Source: Oryza sativa Japonica Group
Lineage: Eukaryota > Streptophyta > Magnoliopsida > Poales > Poaceae
Direction: 5' to 3'
NCBI RefSeq assembly: GCF_034140825.1
Contig: NC_089038.1
Coordinates: 26,069,501-26,133,500 of the forward strand
Length of the DNA stretch: 64,000 nucleotides
Under the pieces are notes generated by a model. The model searched no databases, was not told where the DNA came from, and was given only the letters and a program-made list of their open reading frames with translations. The translations under genes were made by a program, and so were the position numbers. Shown one piece after another: positions 1 through 12,440 of this stretch (the first letter of the stretch is position 1; the number at the start of each line of letters is the position of its first letter).

Positions 1-1734
1 GGAACGTGCCGCCGAGCACGGCGAGCCACAGGACGATGCCGACGAGGCTGATGATCATCAGGCGACGGCGGCCGGCCCTGTCCACGAAGAACATGCTGAC
101 GATGGACCCGATGGCGTTGAGGCCCGAGGTGATGAGGGACAGCGCCATGGCCGTGTTGTTCGACGCGAAGCCGGCCAGCTGGACGATCGTCGGGCTGTAG
201 TACATGACGGTGTTGATGCCGACGAACTGCTGGGCGACCTGCGCGATGACGCCGGCCATGAGCCCACGGCGGACGACCTTGCTGCTCAGTGCCTTCGTCA
301 GCTTGCCAACCAGACTCTGCTCGCCGATGGAGCCCTCCAGTTGTTTCTCATGTTCAATTGATCGGCGCATCGAATCGATCTCTTCTTCAACCTCAGCCGC
401 GGGGTAAATCTTCCTTAATATGGCTTCAGCCTCCTCTTTCCTATCCTGTGCAGAATTCAGTAATTTCCAGCACAATCTTTTAGCTTGACAGAGTCAAATT
501 TGCTACAAAATTTACTTGTGATTTGTGCATATGTAACAATGTACTTCCCTTGTACATCTACGTTTCCATGTAACAATGAACTAAACACGTATGTACATTT
601 TTTTTTCTTTAAGCAAAGCATCTGTACATAAATACTGACCTGTCTGTATAGCCACCTTGGTGATTCAGGTAGCATACACATCAATATGAACTGAATAAAA
701 GCAGGAAGACCTGCAATGCCAAGCATCCACCTCCATGTTCCCTTTACCTGACAGAGTCATTGAGATATGATTACTGCTGCACCTTGAAAAAGACATGGTA
801 CAGCACGAGCTTTCAGTGTACACAGGTGAGTAACCTTAGTGAAGGCCAGATTAATGAGGTATGCCATGAACTGCCCTCCGGTAATAAGAAGTCCATTTGT
901 GCTCACAAGTGCACCTCTGATTCTAGCTGGAGAGGCTTCAGAAATGTACAAAGGTGCTGTCATGGAAGCCATTCCAACCCCAAGACCAACAAAGATCCTC
1001 CCAATAATGATGACAAACGGTGTTGGGGCAAGGGCCATGATCAAGGCACCTGCGAGGAACAGGGAATCGGCGATCAAGATGGAAGGCTTCCTTCCAAACT
1101 TGTCGTTCATCCAGCCACCAAATCCTGCTCCAACTATGGCTCCAGCTACAGCCATACTCACTATCGTTTCCTGCATTTCAGATCAGGGCAAATCCCATCA
1201 GATTTTGTCAACACGGAATGCTGTATTCTGAAGAAAAGCAGTTGTACTACGGAAAGTGAAAAGTTAAATCAAAGTGAGAATCAGGAGAAGCCAAATGTAC
1301 CCTAAGTACAGTGCTCTTTTCGACCGCAGTAAAATCATCTCGAATATACAGAAGTGCTCCAGATATGACACCTAGCAAAACAGTAGATTAATTAAAAAGA
1401 ATCGAAATTTGTCATCTGTGTTGCATTTCCAAAGTGGAGCTAAATGTTTGGAAACATAAACAACATTATGATACTTAATAGACTACAGAGATACTTAAAA
1501 AGTAAATAAATGGACAATTGAAAAGGACATAATAGCAAAACTTGAACTTTGACAAAATTCAGTAAATTATTTTTGTTGTAGCCTATGCCATGTAACAGTA
1601 CCTGTATCATATCCGAAAAGAAGACCACCGATGCCGGCAGAGAAAACAAGCTGAAGAATGTAAGGCTGGCTCCAGGTCAGCCGCAGACATTCCTTAAATT
1701 CAGCCTTATCAGCTAGAGTTGCACCCCCTTCCAT
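1..1734 (-). CDS. Inositol transporter-like MFS sugar transporter (INT4-like), 5' part
   Basis: Partial gene running off the left edge. Coding exons read as 1602-1734, 1301-1371, 835-1170, 640-747 and 1-445, all in phase with GT-AG borders; about 364 codons are in the window. I chose the ATG at 1734 ([13 protein letters not shown]); a longer in-frame reading starts only at a TTG. The protein has the sugar-porter signatures [10 protein letters not shown] in helix 1, [10 protein letters not shown] after helix 2, [23 protein letters not shown] before the central loop and DRAGRRRLM in the second half. The order matches plant inositol transporters (H+/myo-inositol symport, plasma membrane or tonoplast). 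Family knowledge supports inositol as substrate; the sequence alone shows only the MFS sugar-porter class. A 5' leader intron probably lies between about 1760 and 2600. Confidence 0.88.
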
Positions 1735-3085
1735 TGCATTCAAGGGCTTTTGCGCACCCAACGTAGGTTCAGATTAGATTGGTCACGCAGGAATGAAACA
1801 TAAATTGTCCTGTATTATTACACAGAATTAAAATGCTACAGAATTAAATAGAAGATTTGTCAATGTAGGACCTATAATAATACTATGAATCGCAACAACG
1901 AAGAAGTGCCATAGATTAAGAAACCCAGCAAACTATTTATTCTGTTCAGTAACAGAAGTTTCATAATACGAATGATGGTTCACTGTTTCAAACATCATGA
2001 TTGCTATACTTGTTTGGATCACATCATATAAAACTGTGAGCGGCATCAATCGATTATAAAATCAGGGAAGATAGAGATGAATCTCGATACCTACGATGTA
2101 GGACAGAAAAATCTCCTCAGAATGTGCCTTTCCAAACCTTCAGGACAGAAGAAGCATGGTGTGTTTCTCGACAGGAGTCCCTTTCTTTTATAGGATGGCG
2201 CAACCAACATTTACAACGGAAGAACAGCCTTAAAACCACAATCCCTAAACGTAACGACAATCCAAAATCGCGTGTTTCATCGCAGGGAGGAACGCGGATA
2301 AGTCTCACCCCGACTCGCCTAACATAAACAACGAAATCTCAACGATAAGATCTACAGAAGAAACCGACTCAACCGATCTCCCGCTAAAAAAGAATCCTTT
2401 CACCGGAAAGGAGCCACAAACCCCGAGAACCCCAGATAATTCCCGACCTTGCGATCCGTGAGGACGCCGCGGCGCCACGAGTAGGAAGAACAAGAAGAAG
2501 AACTGGCAGTGTGCTGAGACGGAAAACTTCACCTCACCGAGAAACAGAAACGGGGAGAGAAACCCCAGGCTGCCGGGAGCCCGGGACGAGAGCCGCGCGA
2601 GCCCAGCACAGCACACGAAACACACTCCTTCCCCACCCCACCGCGCCTCCACCACGGACGACGAGCAAAGTGGCAGGCGCGCTGCGGCAGCCGGGCGATT
2701 TTACTGAGGACGCTCCCCTCCCTTCCCGTCCACCCGCGCGTGGCGTGGCAATTCAATGCGGGGGCTTAGGCTGGCACGCGCACGCTCGAGTGACGCTTTG
2801 CCGATTGCCAGTGTGAGTATATCCGATAGATAGAGAGACCGACGCGCGCGGTGGCCCTCGCGGAATCGCCGAATCGAGTCGTGGTGATAACTGTAACTGC
2901 TCGATCCCTTTGACTCGCCGGATTCTTGATCCCGCGACCCCTGCGTCCTGTACGTGCGTGCGGCCGGAGCGCTTGCCTTTTTGACCGGGCTATCTGTAAG
3001 CGCGCGCAGTCCCATTTTGTTGGAGAGCAATTTTGTTGGGGAGCGGGTGGTGCGACGCGCGATTAAAGGGAAGTTTGGTTGCATT
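1735..3085 (-). promoter_or_regulatory. Probable 5' leader, leader intron and promoter of the transporter gene
   Basis: There is no convincing protein-coding gene here. The stretch from about 2330 to 2750 is GC-rich and purine-biased, as expected for a 5' leader exon of a grass gene. Several open frames cross it, but none shows a domain or matched splice sites. The exact transcription start is not visible to me. Confidence 0.35.
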
Positions 3086-3439
3086 TGCCGTAACTTGTCA
3101 GTGTCACAATTCCGTAGCTATTTATTTGGTTGATGATATAAGTTATATTTTCCTTTAAAAATGGTCCCAGTGTCCCACATGTCATAGACTTGTATTAGTT
3201 TTACAGTATTTATTTGATTGGTGTTATAACTATGGCTAACCATACTATTTCTTCGTATGGCCCCACATCATAGACTTGGATTTTTAGTTAACTTTGGCTA
3301 AGTCATGGCTAGCATATTCTATGTCAGGCATGTCTTACTTAAAGTGTAGTTTGGAAAAGGTAGTAAGCAATCAATCATCTGCTAAGAGTACGAAAGGCGG
3401 TGCTAGGACCCATATGAGACACTATCAGGTTGCGCTAAA

Positions 3440-4385
3440 AAGGAATAAGTATATTTGTCTCCCTCATCTCCTGACCCTGACCCTAGATGAATCGTCTTTC
3501 TCAAGTCTCAATCGTAGAACTGGTATAACACCTCCCACATATTCAAAAACCGGTGTAAATTGACTCCTCGGTGGTTTCAAAAGTGATTTCGTCCTATGTG
3601 GCACTTATGAGACCCACATGTTAGTGAAGAAAAATAAAAAATTAACAGTCCCACATGCCAGTCATCTTAATCTCCTTTTCTTTTTCCTCCCCTCTCTCGG
3701 TGACACCGGTTAGCATTGTTGGGGTAACAGTGGCGAGGTTTTGGGGAAGAGAACATGGAGCCACACGAGCGCGAGGCAGGGGAGGGACAAACGGGCGGGA
3801 GGACACGATCACTACCATGACATCCCTCTCTACTGCTGGGCTTGTCTCCATGGTGTCATCACCAAGAGGCGTTACATTAAGATGGGTGGCACGCGGGAGA
3901 GAAACTCGCCGGCTGGCTGCAAGGCGTGGGCTTCTGGGGACTTGGCCAGCTCTAGTGCGTGCGGGAGGAGAAGCTCGTCGGCGACCACGCACGTGGGGAG
4001 GACTTGACTGGCTCCAGCACGCGTGGGAGGATAAGCTCATTGCCCAGCTACACACGTGGGGAGGACCTCACGGACTACACGTGTGGTTCCAATCCTTCCT
4101 CCTACTACTCTCCTGCCCCTCCCTCCCCCACTCACTCCTCAGTGCTCCTCTCCCTTTTGTCGAAGCCATTTTCGCTCACCTTCACAACCGCCGCCTAGAG
4201 AGGGAGAGAATGGGAGAGAGAGGGGACATAAAAGGGTGAATAAAAAGAAAACGGATGTTAGGACAACTAATTTGTGAAGCTATTATTTTCTCTCAGTGAC
4301 ATGTGGATCTTATGAGTGTCAGGTGGACCAAACCGTTTATAAGCAAGAGAGCAGATGAAATAGAAAAAGTAGACTTATTCCGTGT
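3440..4385. mobile_element. Non-autonomous TIR-type element, copy A (family unassigned)
   Basis: The left end reads GGAATAAGTATATTT and the right end, read in reverse complement, GGAATAAGTCTACTTTT. Inside lie a pyrimidine-rich block after a CCCACATG motif (about 3650-3710) and the matching purine-rich block followed by GACATGTGGA (about 4190-4330). The same layout recurs in copy B around 14.68-27.6 kb. Exact ends and target duplication are unclear, and I see no coding capacity. Open frames inside are repeat sequence. Confidence 0.4.
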
Positions 4386-4411
4386 AAAAATGTGGGATCG
4401 TTTACAGCGAG

Positions 4412-4419
4412 AAAAAAAA
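4412..4419 (-). terminator. Pol III terminator of tRNA-Gly
   Basis: Eight consecutive T on the minus strand begin directly after the discriminator base of the tRNA. This is a standard RNA polymerase III stop signal. Confidence 0.9.
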
Positions 4420-4490
4420 TGCACCAGCCGGGAATCGAACCCGGGTCTGTACCGTGGCAGGGTACTATTCTACCACTAGACCACTGGTGC
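4420..4490 (-). tRNA. trnG-GCC: tRNA-Gly (anticodon GCC)
   Basis: On the minus strand the 71-nt sequence folds as a cloverleaf. The acceptor stem pairs GCACCAG with CTGGTGC. The anticodon loop CTGCCAC carries GCC. The T arm has GGTTCGATTCC (B box), and the D arm contains the A box TGGTCTAGTGG. The base after the acceptor stem is A, the usual discriminator for this tRNA in plants. No intron is present. Confidence 0.97.
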
Positions 4491-5302
4491 GCTTGATGTC
4501 CTTTTTTGAAGAAAAGTTTTATTGAACTTATCAATAAATCCTGAAAACCGGGGCCATTACTCTCATCGGAATGATCAACGTACGTTTGGATGCATTCAGG
4601 GCCTATACGGTTTGGAGGAAATTCATGGGAATTTTGAAGGAATTTAACTGGTGACTGTAAAATTTTCTAAAAATTTCATGCGTTTCGAAGGAGCGTATCA
4701 ACGAGATCCGCCCCAGATTAATGCAACTTGGGAGGTGCAGTGAGCTTCCACATTGCCTTCACACCGGAACATCATTTGCACTCTAAGATAGGTCATCCAT
4801 AAGCTCGTAATTACTCTCGAAAATCTATTTCGAGAGTGTCCTATCAGCGTGAGCTAGGGGATCGAACAGAGTACTAAAATCTTCTTCCGAGTGAGCTACA
4901 CAGCGTCCGCAGCGAATATAAAAGATACTCACGTGTGACTAGCAACATGCCTGTTATGCTCTCCAGACCTTGCAGGCATAACTTGCATATGTGATGGACA
5001 ACGCACATTTTCGTCATGTCTTGCAATGACAGCATATCTCATTGGCTGATAAGCAATCAATCGATAATGACCTTTTATGCCAGTTGATGAATAAAACACA
5101 TGGATATACAAAATATCGTGCCTAAACCCACAAAACAGAGAATTAGCACCGAAGGCAATTAGAACAAGGCTCTACAAGATTGCGCAACCTCCCGCCGATA
5201 CCACTGTCGTCTAAAGATAGAAACGCAACCACTGTTGCAGGCGACTTCCTTCTGTTTTCTTGAGTCTAAGGGCAGAATATTCATGGAACCGAATTGTCAC
5301 CT
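4491..5302. other. Intergenic; 3' flank of the RING gene
   Basis: I see no gene here. About 4560-4690 holds A/T-rich sequence resembling decayed MITE ends. The part near 5300 is presumably the 3' untranslated region of the RING-H2 gene read on the minus strand. Confidence 0.3.
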
Positions 5303-8300
5303 TTATGTGATCCCAGACTTGCAAACTGGACATAGTTTCTTCCTTCTTAGCCATTCGTCTATGCACTGCAGAGTGCAAACAGATGACATCAGAAATGCAA
5401 CAGGATTCACTCTCAAAAAAAAAAGAAGAAAGAAATGCAACAGGATTCAGCAAATATCAATGATATATAACAATCACACTGCATACTTCTTTATGGAACA
5501 TGTGAAAGCATGGCAAGCGGCGGATCGTATCACCAATAGAGGGATTATCAAGGCAAACTGCACACGGCTCTTCAATATTTGACTGTTCAAAGCAGAAAAC
5601 CCATACTAGTTAGGACTTTCAAAGCAAACAAACAGTAAAAAAGCAATATGTTGTGAATCCTACTCAAATATTTTACCTGGATTACTGACTGAGGCAAATT
5701 ATTGATCTGGCTTTCTGAAGCACCAGCATGCTGGTGGTTATTTTCATCTAATGCAAGCAGTGCATCATAATCATTTCTGCAAGGAAACTTCCTTTAGTTA
5801 AAAAAAATATCAAATTTTCCAATCAAATAAAACTCGTTAATATCAGCAAAATGGTATCACGGTATATACTTCCCTATCATTACTGTATACTAGCACTATT
5901 ACTTTTCACAGGCATAGAAGAAAGTCACCCAGCAAAACAAGTAAATAAAGATTATCAAAGAAATATTCAAGTTGGATGACAACTTATATGAACCAGCTAT
6001 GATATTCGGTGAAAAGCACAGCAGGTAAAGCAATGGAAGTAACAACAGGAGAAAGTCACTTACAGATCAATATTAGGTTGAATATGTGCAGCAGGGTATC
6101 TGGAAAGAGCTCTCTGCAAAAATGTTGGCTAGAAGCTGTTAATTATCTTTCGGAATCATTTCAATAAAAGAACCACCAACTGTAAATGTGATGAAAGGCT
6201 TTACTTAATCTGAAGTAATCTACTACACAACAATGTATAAGGGGCAGCCTCTCAATCATACACACAACCCAACCGTTAGGTAACACAAAAGGGGATCTTG
6301 TTTCCTTTGTAAAGGACAGGAAATGCATGAGGGGATCAAATACTACAAAGAGATGAAATCAACCAGTTTGATAAAATATGAAATTTATTGAATCTACTGA
6401 AAAGCTCAAACAGAGCTAAAGTACAAAACGACGGTTGAAATCAGTGTCAGTTTTGAGCCATAAAATAAACGCTTTATTGGCTATAGAAGGACATATAAAA
6501 AACCTAAATATTTGCCCTTCCAAATTTCAGTGTATGTCACAAATAAAAAAAAACATAGAACAAACTTCATAGCGTCCTTAAGCTATTTGGCACATTTTAC
6601 AATAGGTTAAGAACTAGAATTTAGTTTATACTGTAATGCACATGACATGGAAGCAAAGCAAGATAAATGACAGTTGACTTTTTAAACCAAAAGATTTTTC
6701 CTGTTCAGAAGTAGTATCAAGTTTTATAGGCAATAATATTGTTACAGGCAAGAGAAAGAAATACCACTCCCAAAGTTATTAGGGTAGCATACCTGGTAAA
6801 TTATTCTTCTGTTGTTTGAGTCATATCGAACCCTATTAGCATGCTGAGGAACAGTTGAACGCAATACCCTTGGACCTCTCTAACAAAAAGGAACAAGGAA
6901 AAGAGAAAACATGTCAATGTCAACAGATTAGTGTATTGTTAAACAACACATTCAAGGAACTCTGTCATAAAACAAAGCCCATCATTTGGATCAACCACAA
7001 GAAAAGGCTGGTTTGTTATGGGCAGCATGAACTGTCATAACTTGTGCAAACTGAAGGATTCCTGTAATTTCATTTTCGGCAACTGTGATCTCACATAGTA
7101 AAGACAACAGCAGTGTGTGCTATAGAAAGCTAACAGATGTGTGGATGGCATACTACTGACGAATGGAGCAACAACTATGAGACCCGACCCTCATTCACAC
7201 AGGCACGCTGTGGATATGGAGAAAGTAAAGATGAACAGCAAGGTGCTCTTACTGTAGTGCTTTGGAACCGCCTCGCAGTTCTAGATGTCGGCTGCGCATT
7301 ATCTTCATGTTGAAGTGACATTGCTATGATCGCATCAATCTGCTTTATTAAAATAAAATATCATTGTACAGCTCGCAAAAGTATTTTGAGAGAGAGAGAG
7401 AGAGAGTCAGGAATTACACCTCTTCTGTGGGAACAACATGAGGAGTTTCATTGTAAAGCTGCTCCTGAAGTTGGCGAGCCAATAACTCATCAGACTCCAA
7501 CTGTTCTCTTATGTTGGGATCCACTGAGGTCCGATTGCTGCTACCAATCCCACTCAAACTAGGCCTTACTTCAGGAGAGCATATGTCATCAATATCTACT
7601 ACAGGAATATGATGACGGTGAGTGGTATGATTTCTAGCAGCTGTTGAGTCTGATGATGCAACTCTAGGTTGATCAACATCAACAGAGCTAGAGCTTTCAC
7701 CAGGATGGTAAGAACTTGCGATGCGCTTCCTCTTTCTGCTACTGATCCTTATTGTTCTATTAACAAAACTAGCAGTCTGCAATGTTTTTGCTCCACCAAT
7801 TGAGTTATTGTTGTCTCCTCCCTCAATTGAGTTATTGCTGTCTCCTGCTGCAGATGCTCGATCCAGATTAGACTGTTCAGAAGATCCAGATTCTCTTCCA
7901 CAACTATTGGTCATCTTACCTGATAGTGGCATGGGTATATTACTAGTATTATTGTGCGTTGTTCTCCAACCTTGCTCAGAACCTATACCGGTGTGATCAT
8001 TGTTTGCAACGGAAGAAGAATCTCCCATGGATCTTGGACAAACCCTAACAATAGTGAAAGTGCAGGTAAAGGTTCTAGACATGCAATAATCTAAACATAG
8101 CAACAAATTAATCATGCATTTTTGTAAGTCCAACAATGGAGCAAAACTAGTTTAGTCATACTGTATGATTTTAAAGGAAGGTTATTTTGCTGAAAAAAAA
8201 AGATTTGTAAAAAGAATTAGCATCTCCTGCTTACAATTTTCAAAAGTTCACAAATTGTAACCACATGCACAAGAATTTTGTAAACTTAAATTCAACCAAT

Positions 8301-9542
8301 AAAATTACTACCCTAAAAGCCAGAATTTACCTTATCGCAAATTCACAGTTCTTTTAAACAAAAACATTTCCTCCATATCTTGTACTCATATTGATACATC
8401 CTAGATATAAATGAAATGAACTGACAATGCCCATAGGAAAAAAGAGACAGGACATACCTCCTCATATAAGCCTCTCCAGACTGCTTAGCACCCACGACAT
8501 CATGGGAAATTTCTTTTCCTTTATTCTTGTTACCTTCAGAAAAAATACTGTTCACTTGATTTGCAGCCAGTGGAATTACCGTCTCCCCAGCTCTGCCTAT
8601 TGCCGACTTTCTCCCTGACCTTTTTTCCATGTCAGTTGCAGTGTTTCCCTGCCTTCTTATTATAGGTGAACTATCAGTAAGATCTATCACATTTCCCTTC
8701 CCAGAAGCATCAACCTGAGTATCTGGATAGTGTAAGAGTCCACTTGTAGAGCATATTTCTCGCTTTTCATCAACCTTCAGACTTCTTTTGGCTATGTTGG
8801 AGGGAGAAATACAACCATTCCGCACCAGCTTTCTTTGGCCCACATGCCTTTGAGGAACAATGCTTGGTGTAGAGCTTGAAATTCCTGTTGTGCCCTTGTC
8901 AGTGATCTCTTCCCCTTTGCCCTCTCTAGGACTCGATACTGAACAGACATTAGCACCTACTACTTCCTTCGGCTTCTTAAAGGTGATAGTCCCCATTCTG
9001 TTTCGTGGTTTTCCCACCGTAGTAGTAGGAAGACCTGATCCTAAACAGAGAAAGTCAGCATTGCAGCTATTGGCATCCCGTGCACTAATATCCCCTTTTC
9101 TGATTTGGCAACTACGGTCCCTTTCTCCAGAGCCCCTGCAATTTATATTGTTTGAAATATTCATGCTCTGATCCAAACCAGATTTTTTTGGCACCTTTTC
9201 ATTCTCAACAGATGTCTCTATCGTCCGACCTGATTTTAGCAAGGATGATCTTGCTTCAGGATCTTCTGCCACTGGCAGCAATCGTGCCAACTCGGCTTGT
9301 TTAAAAATATCGCCAGCATCTAAAGGTGCAGGCGACACACTACTTGCATTGCCTCTACTTGATTGACCCTGGATGGAGTTATTTGTGATCTTAAATTTAA
9401 TTCTTCGCGATGGTAATGGAGTTCCAGCTGCTTTTGCAATACCTCTCCTAGCAGCTGGGCTAGATACAGGGCATGTTGACTGCTGTATTCGGTCAGGGGT
9501 GTCCGGAACCTCAAAGATGTGATCAGGGTTTATGTCAACCAT
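5303..9542 (-). CDS. RING-H2 E3 ubiquitin ligase with SUMO-interaction-like motifs
   Basis: Eight coding exons: 8458-9542, 7420-8032, 7253-7339, 6793-6879, 6064-6113, 5677-5776, 5487-5582 and 5303-5365. All join in phase with GT-AG borders, giving 726 aa. The long N-terminal half is low-complexity and probably disordered. It contains VIDLTDSSP (near 8665-8690) and PVVDIDDI (near 7580-7606), which fit the hydrophobic core plus acidic flank of a SUMO-interacting motif. A helical segment [15 protein letters not shown] follows. The C-terminus is a RING-H2 finger ([17 protein letters not shown]) that ends eight residues before the stop. RING-H2 proteins transfer ubiquitin from an E2. The paired SIMs suggest, but do not prove, a SUMO-targeted ligase. 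The start [18 protein letters not shown] follows a leader intron whose donor lies near 10804. Confidence 0.9.
7388..7406. repeat. Short (GA)n microsatellite in an intron of the RING gene
   Basis: A run of about nine GA units lies just downstream (in gene orientation) of the donor at 7419. On the transcribed strand it reads as CT repeats. Confidence 0.8.
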
Positions 9543-11050
9543 GGTATCCCACCGAAACTATTTCAGTTACAGATAGCTTGCCTCCTCTCCTTTACATGTC
9601 AATTTATGATTAAAATTCTCCAACACTTCCTACAAGATACAGAGATGTTATGAAAAGAGCTGCCTTACAACAAGAACCAGTAAGTAAGATTTGTTTTAGA
9701 AAGAACAAATAAACTTAGCAGGAAAATTTGGTCTGCAGTAAAAAAGAAAAGAAAAGGGGAACTGTTTCTGTAGTAACATGCAGCAGGTGCTTGGCACCAG
9801 AACCCACAAGATGATGGCCAACATGGAGGTGGATGCTGGAATCCTTAATCTGGTTGGTGAAGGAACGAGGTCATGAAGTGTAAGTAACAATGATGGTCTG
9901 GACCATTTTCACTGGATTCACAAGCTGCTCCCAAATATATTGCCAAAGAAAGAAATGTAGAAGTAAACAACAAACTGGACTGGATCAAGTGAATACTTTC
10001 TTCAAAGAGCATGCTTCCTTGAATACTCAATTCTAGCTTCCAGATATAATTATTCAAGTGCAAATAATAATCAGTACTTTCTACTTATCGTGAAATCCAC
10101 CGCTTGCTAGAGTTGATTCAAAACAGAATATATGAACTTGCAACAAATGGGGGTCTAAAGATGAGATATTTTGTCTTTGTAAATTATAAGGAAATCAGTA
10201 CCTATGACCTACTACTACTGTTAAAGAACTAAAATTGGTTCAACTCGACAGAGAGAAAAATCATAACTCCAGCTACAAAATGGCAGGGTAATGATACCCC
10301 CCTCTAAAATACAAATACATCATCAATATTTCACCCATCTGAAAATCAATAGAAGAAATGTAAATGGCTGTTCTAACATCGAATTAACAATCTTGTACTG
10401 CACCCCATCTCTTAGGAGAAGTCTTAAAGTGGGGCGTGAACCAAAAATTTGGGGAAATAAGCTGCTATTAGAACTAAATCGATTAAATCCACACAAGTGA
10501 TATGATGGATTTGGGTGTCTTATTAAATACTGAGATACGTATTTGATTGCACACAGCAAAGAACAAAATCGTTCTTGGAACAACAGATCAAAACTACCAG
10601 TAAAAACAAATCACCCTAGATGGATCATGGATCTCCCTTCCGCTCCACGCGAGATCAGGGGAGGGGCCTCCGCCTATCGAGAACCGCCGCTGCGGCGGGA
10701 GGGGACTGCCACAAGCGAGATTGGGCCGAAAATCCCCAAATCCCAGCGAGGCCGCAACAACTAACCGAAGAAAATATATTTAAAAAAAAAATGAAACCGC
10801 GTACCTGGGCGGAGCACGATCTGGAGGCGACGGCGGGTCGCGGTCTCGCGGAGGATGGATGGATGGTGGCGGTCGAGATCGCCTCAAGCTCGTTGCATCT
10901 CTCTCTCGCTGGTTCGTCTGTTTTTTTTTTCCCGTCTTTTTCTCCTTTTTTCGGTTCGAAATTATCTACGCCCCTGTCCCCCTCGATTTGTTGTCGCCTG
11001 CTTCCAATCCAAATTCCGATTGCGAATTCGCCTCCCTCTGCCGCGTGAGC
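9543..11050 (-). promoter_or_regulatory. Leader intron and 5' leader exon of the RING gene
   Basis: A donor-like CCCAG|GTACGCGG on the minus strand near 10804 and the lack of any coding signal between 9543 and 10800 suggest one long leader intron. The GC-rich sequence at about 10805-11040 would be the leader exon, with the promoter beyond it. Open frames in this stretch have no domain features. Confidence 0.45.
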
Positions 11051-12440
11051 AGGACGGGCGTGAGCCCGTGAGGCAATCGGTGGGCTCTGGCGTCGCAAGC
11101 GAGCAGAGATGGGCCGGGCCAACACTTTGGGCCGTCAGCAGTACCCGTGGACCGTGGTCGTGACATATATGTACATCTTCTCCAAAGTTCCTCTCAAAGG
11201 GAAAAAAAAAACTACCTATATATTCCTCGACAAATTCTCTTAAAAGAAACTACTAACAGATATAAATATAGATGGGAATATCTATACATTTGCCGATATA
11301 TTTTCTTCTAAAAGTTTATCAAATGTAAATATAGTACAATAGTAGTGTAATTAAATTCTAGCTTATATGTAACTACACTGTAACCGATGTGTAACTTTCA
11401 TGTAATTTTGAAAACCGTTAGATTTGCTTTAAGATTCGTGCAAATGGAGAAGAAGAAAATCACAACGCACAAGTAAAGGGATTTGGTCCCATGATTTCCG
11501 CTTCGTGAAAATAGCATGTTATGGTAAGATTTTTAAAAGTTACATGTAAGTTACGATGTAAATACACTGTATTTACACCTGTCAATTCTTTATGCGAAAA
11601 TTTGTCGATAAATGTATAGCAAAATTGATATGGATAGTCATAGTGTAATTATATTATAATAATTACAATATAATTTATATGTAACTTTAAAAATCTCGCA
11701 GTAACACGAAATTTCTAAGAAGCAGACGTCTCAGGACGAAATGCCCTCACACATATGCACGATATGATTATTTCCTTCACTGTTTGCATGAATCTTGAAA
11801 CAAATATTGTGGCTAGAAATTATGTAAAAGTTACATGCAAGTAACATTGTAATTATATACAACTTAGATATAATTACACTACAATTAAACTATATTTATA
11901 TTTGATAAATTTTTAGGAGAAAATTTATCAGCAAATGTATAGCAAAGTCAAAATAAAAAAATGATCTGGACGACGTGAACTTGCTGAAATTTACGAGCTA
12001 CTGTATCAATTTACCACTAACGTTCAGTACTTCAGTCTACCATGATATGAACAGGAGCCAGGAGGGCCAAACAAATCACAAATGTATGTGGAAGTGGTCA
12101 AGTAAATAAGCCAACTTGCAGGGTAAGGCGTGACAGCGTGAGGATATGATGAATCCGAATCGAAAGAACAGTCAGTGTAACCATAGACTCAGGATTGCAG
12201 TGGGCTTTGCAGAAATGCATGAACATGGAAAGATGGGCAATAACCGGCGAGTAGCATCTTTTCACAATTATTTGCAAGCACGCAAGCAGGTCCAAAATCC
12301 AGAAGAACTTCTGCACCTTCATGTACATGAAATGAAATTGGCTTCACACTCTAAATCTTACACATTCTTACAAGGTGGACAACAAACAAGGACTTGGCAC
12401 ACTTGAAAATTTTCAAACGCTTAAATGAAGAGAAACAAGC
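11051..12440. other. A/T-rich intergenic repeat sequence and 3' flank of the JASON-like gene
   Basis: From about 11180 to 11950 short phrases such as TTACATGTAAGTTAC, GTAATTATATTA and TTTGTCGATAAATGTATAGCAAA recur in both orientations. This is typical of a decayed transposon. No coding region is supported. The last few hundred bases are probably 3' untranslated sequence of the minus-strand gene starting at 14436. Confidence 0.4.

Noticed and set aside
1735-1761. Longer N-terminus of the transporter starting at 1761
   Set aside because: The first codon is TTG and the added residues are not family-like; the ATG at 1734 fits better.
2701-3084. 127-codon minus-strand frame
   Set aside because: Arg/Ser-rich composition from GC-rich upstream DNA; no domain, no splice support, and it overlaps the likely transporter promoter.
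3655-4239. 194-codon plus-strand frame
   Set aside because: Lies inside the TIR repeat copy A and shows only low-complexity sequence.
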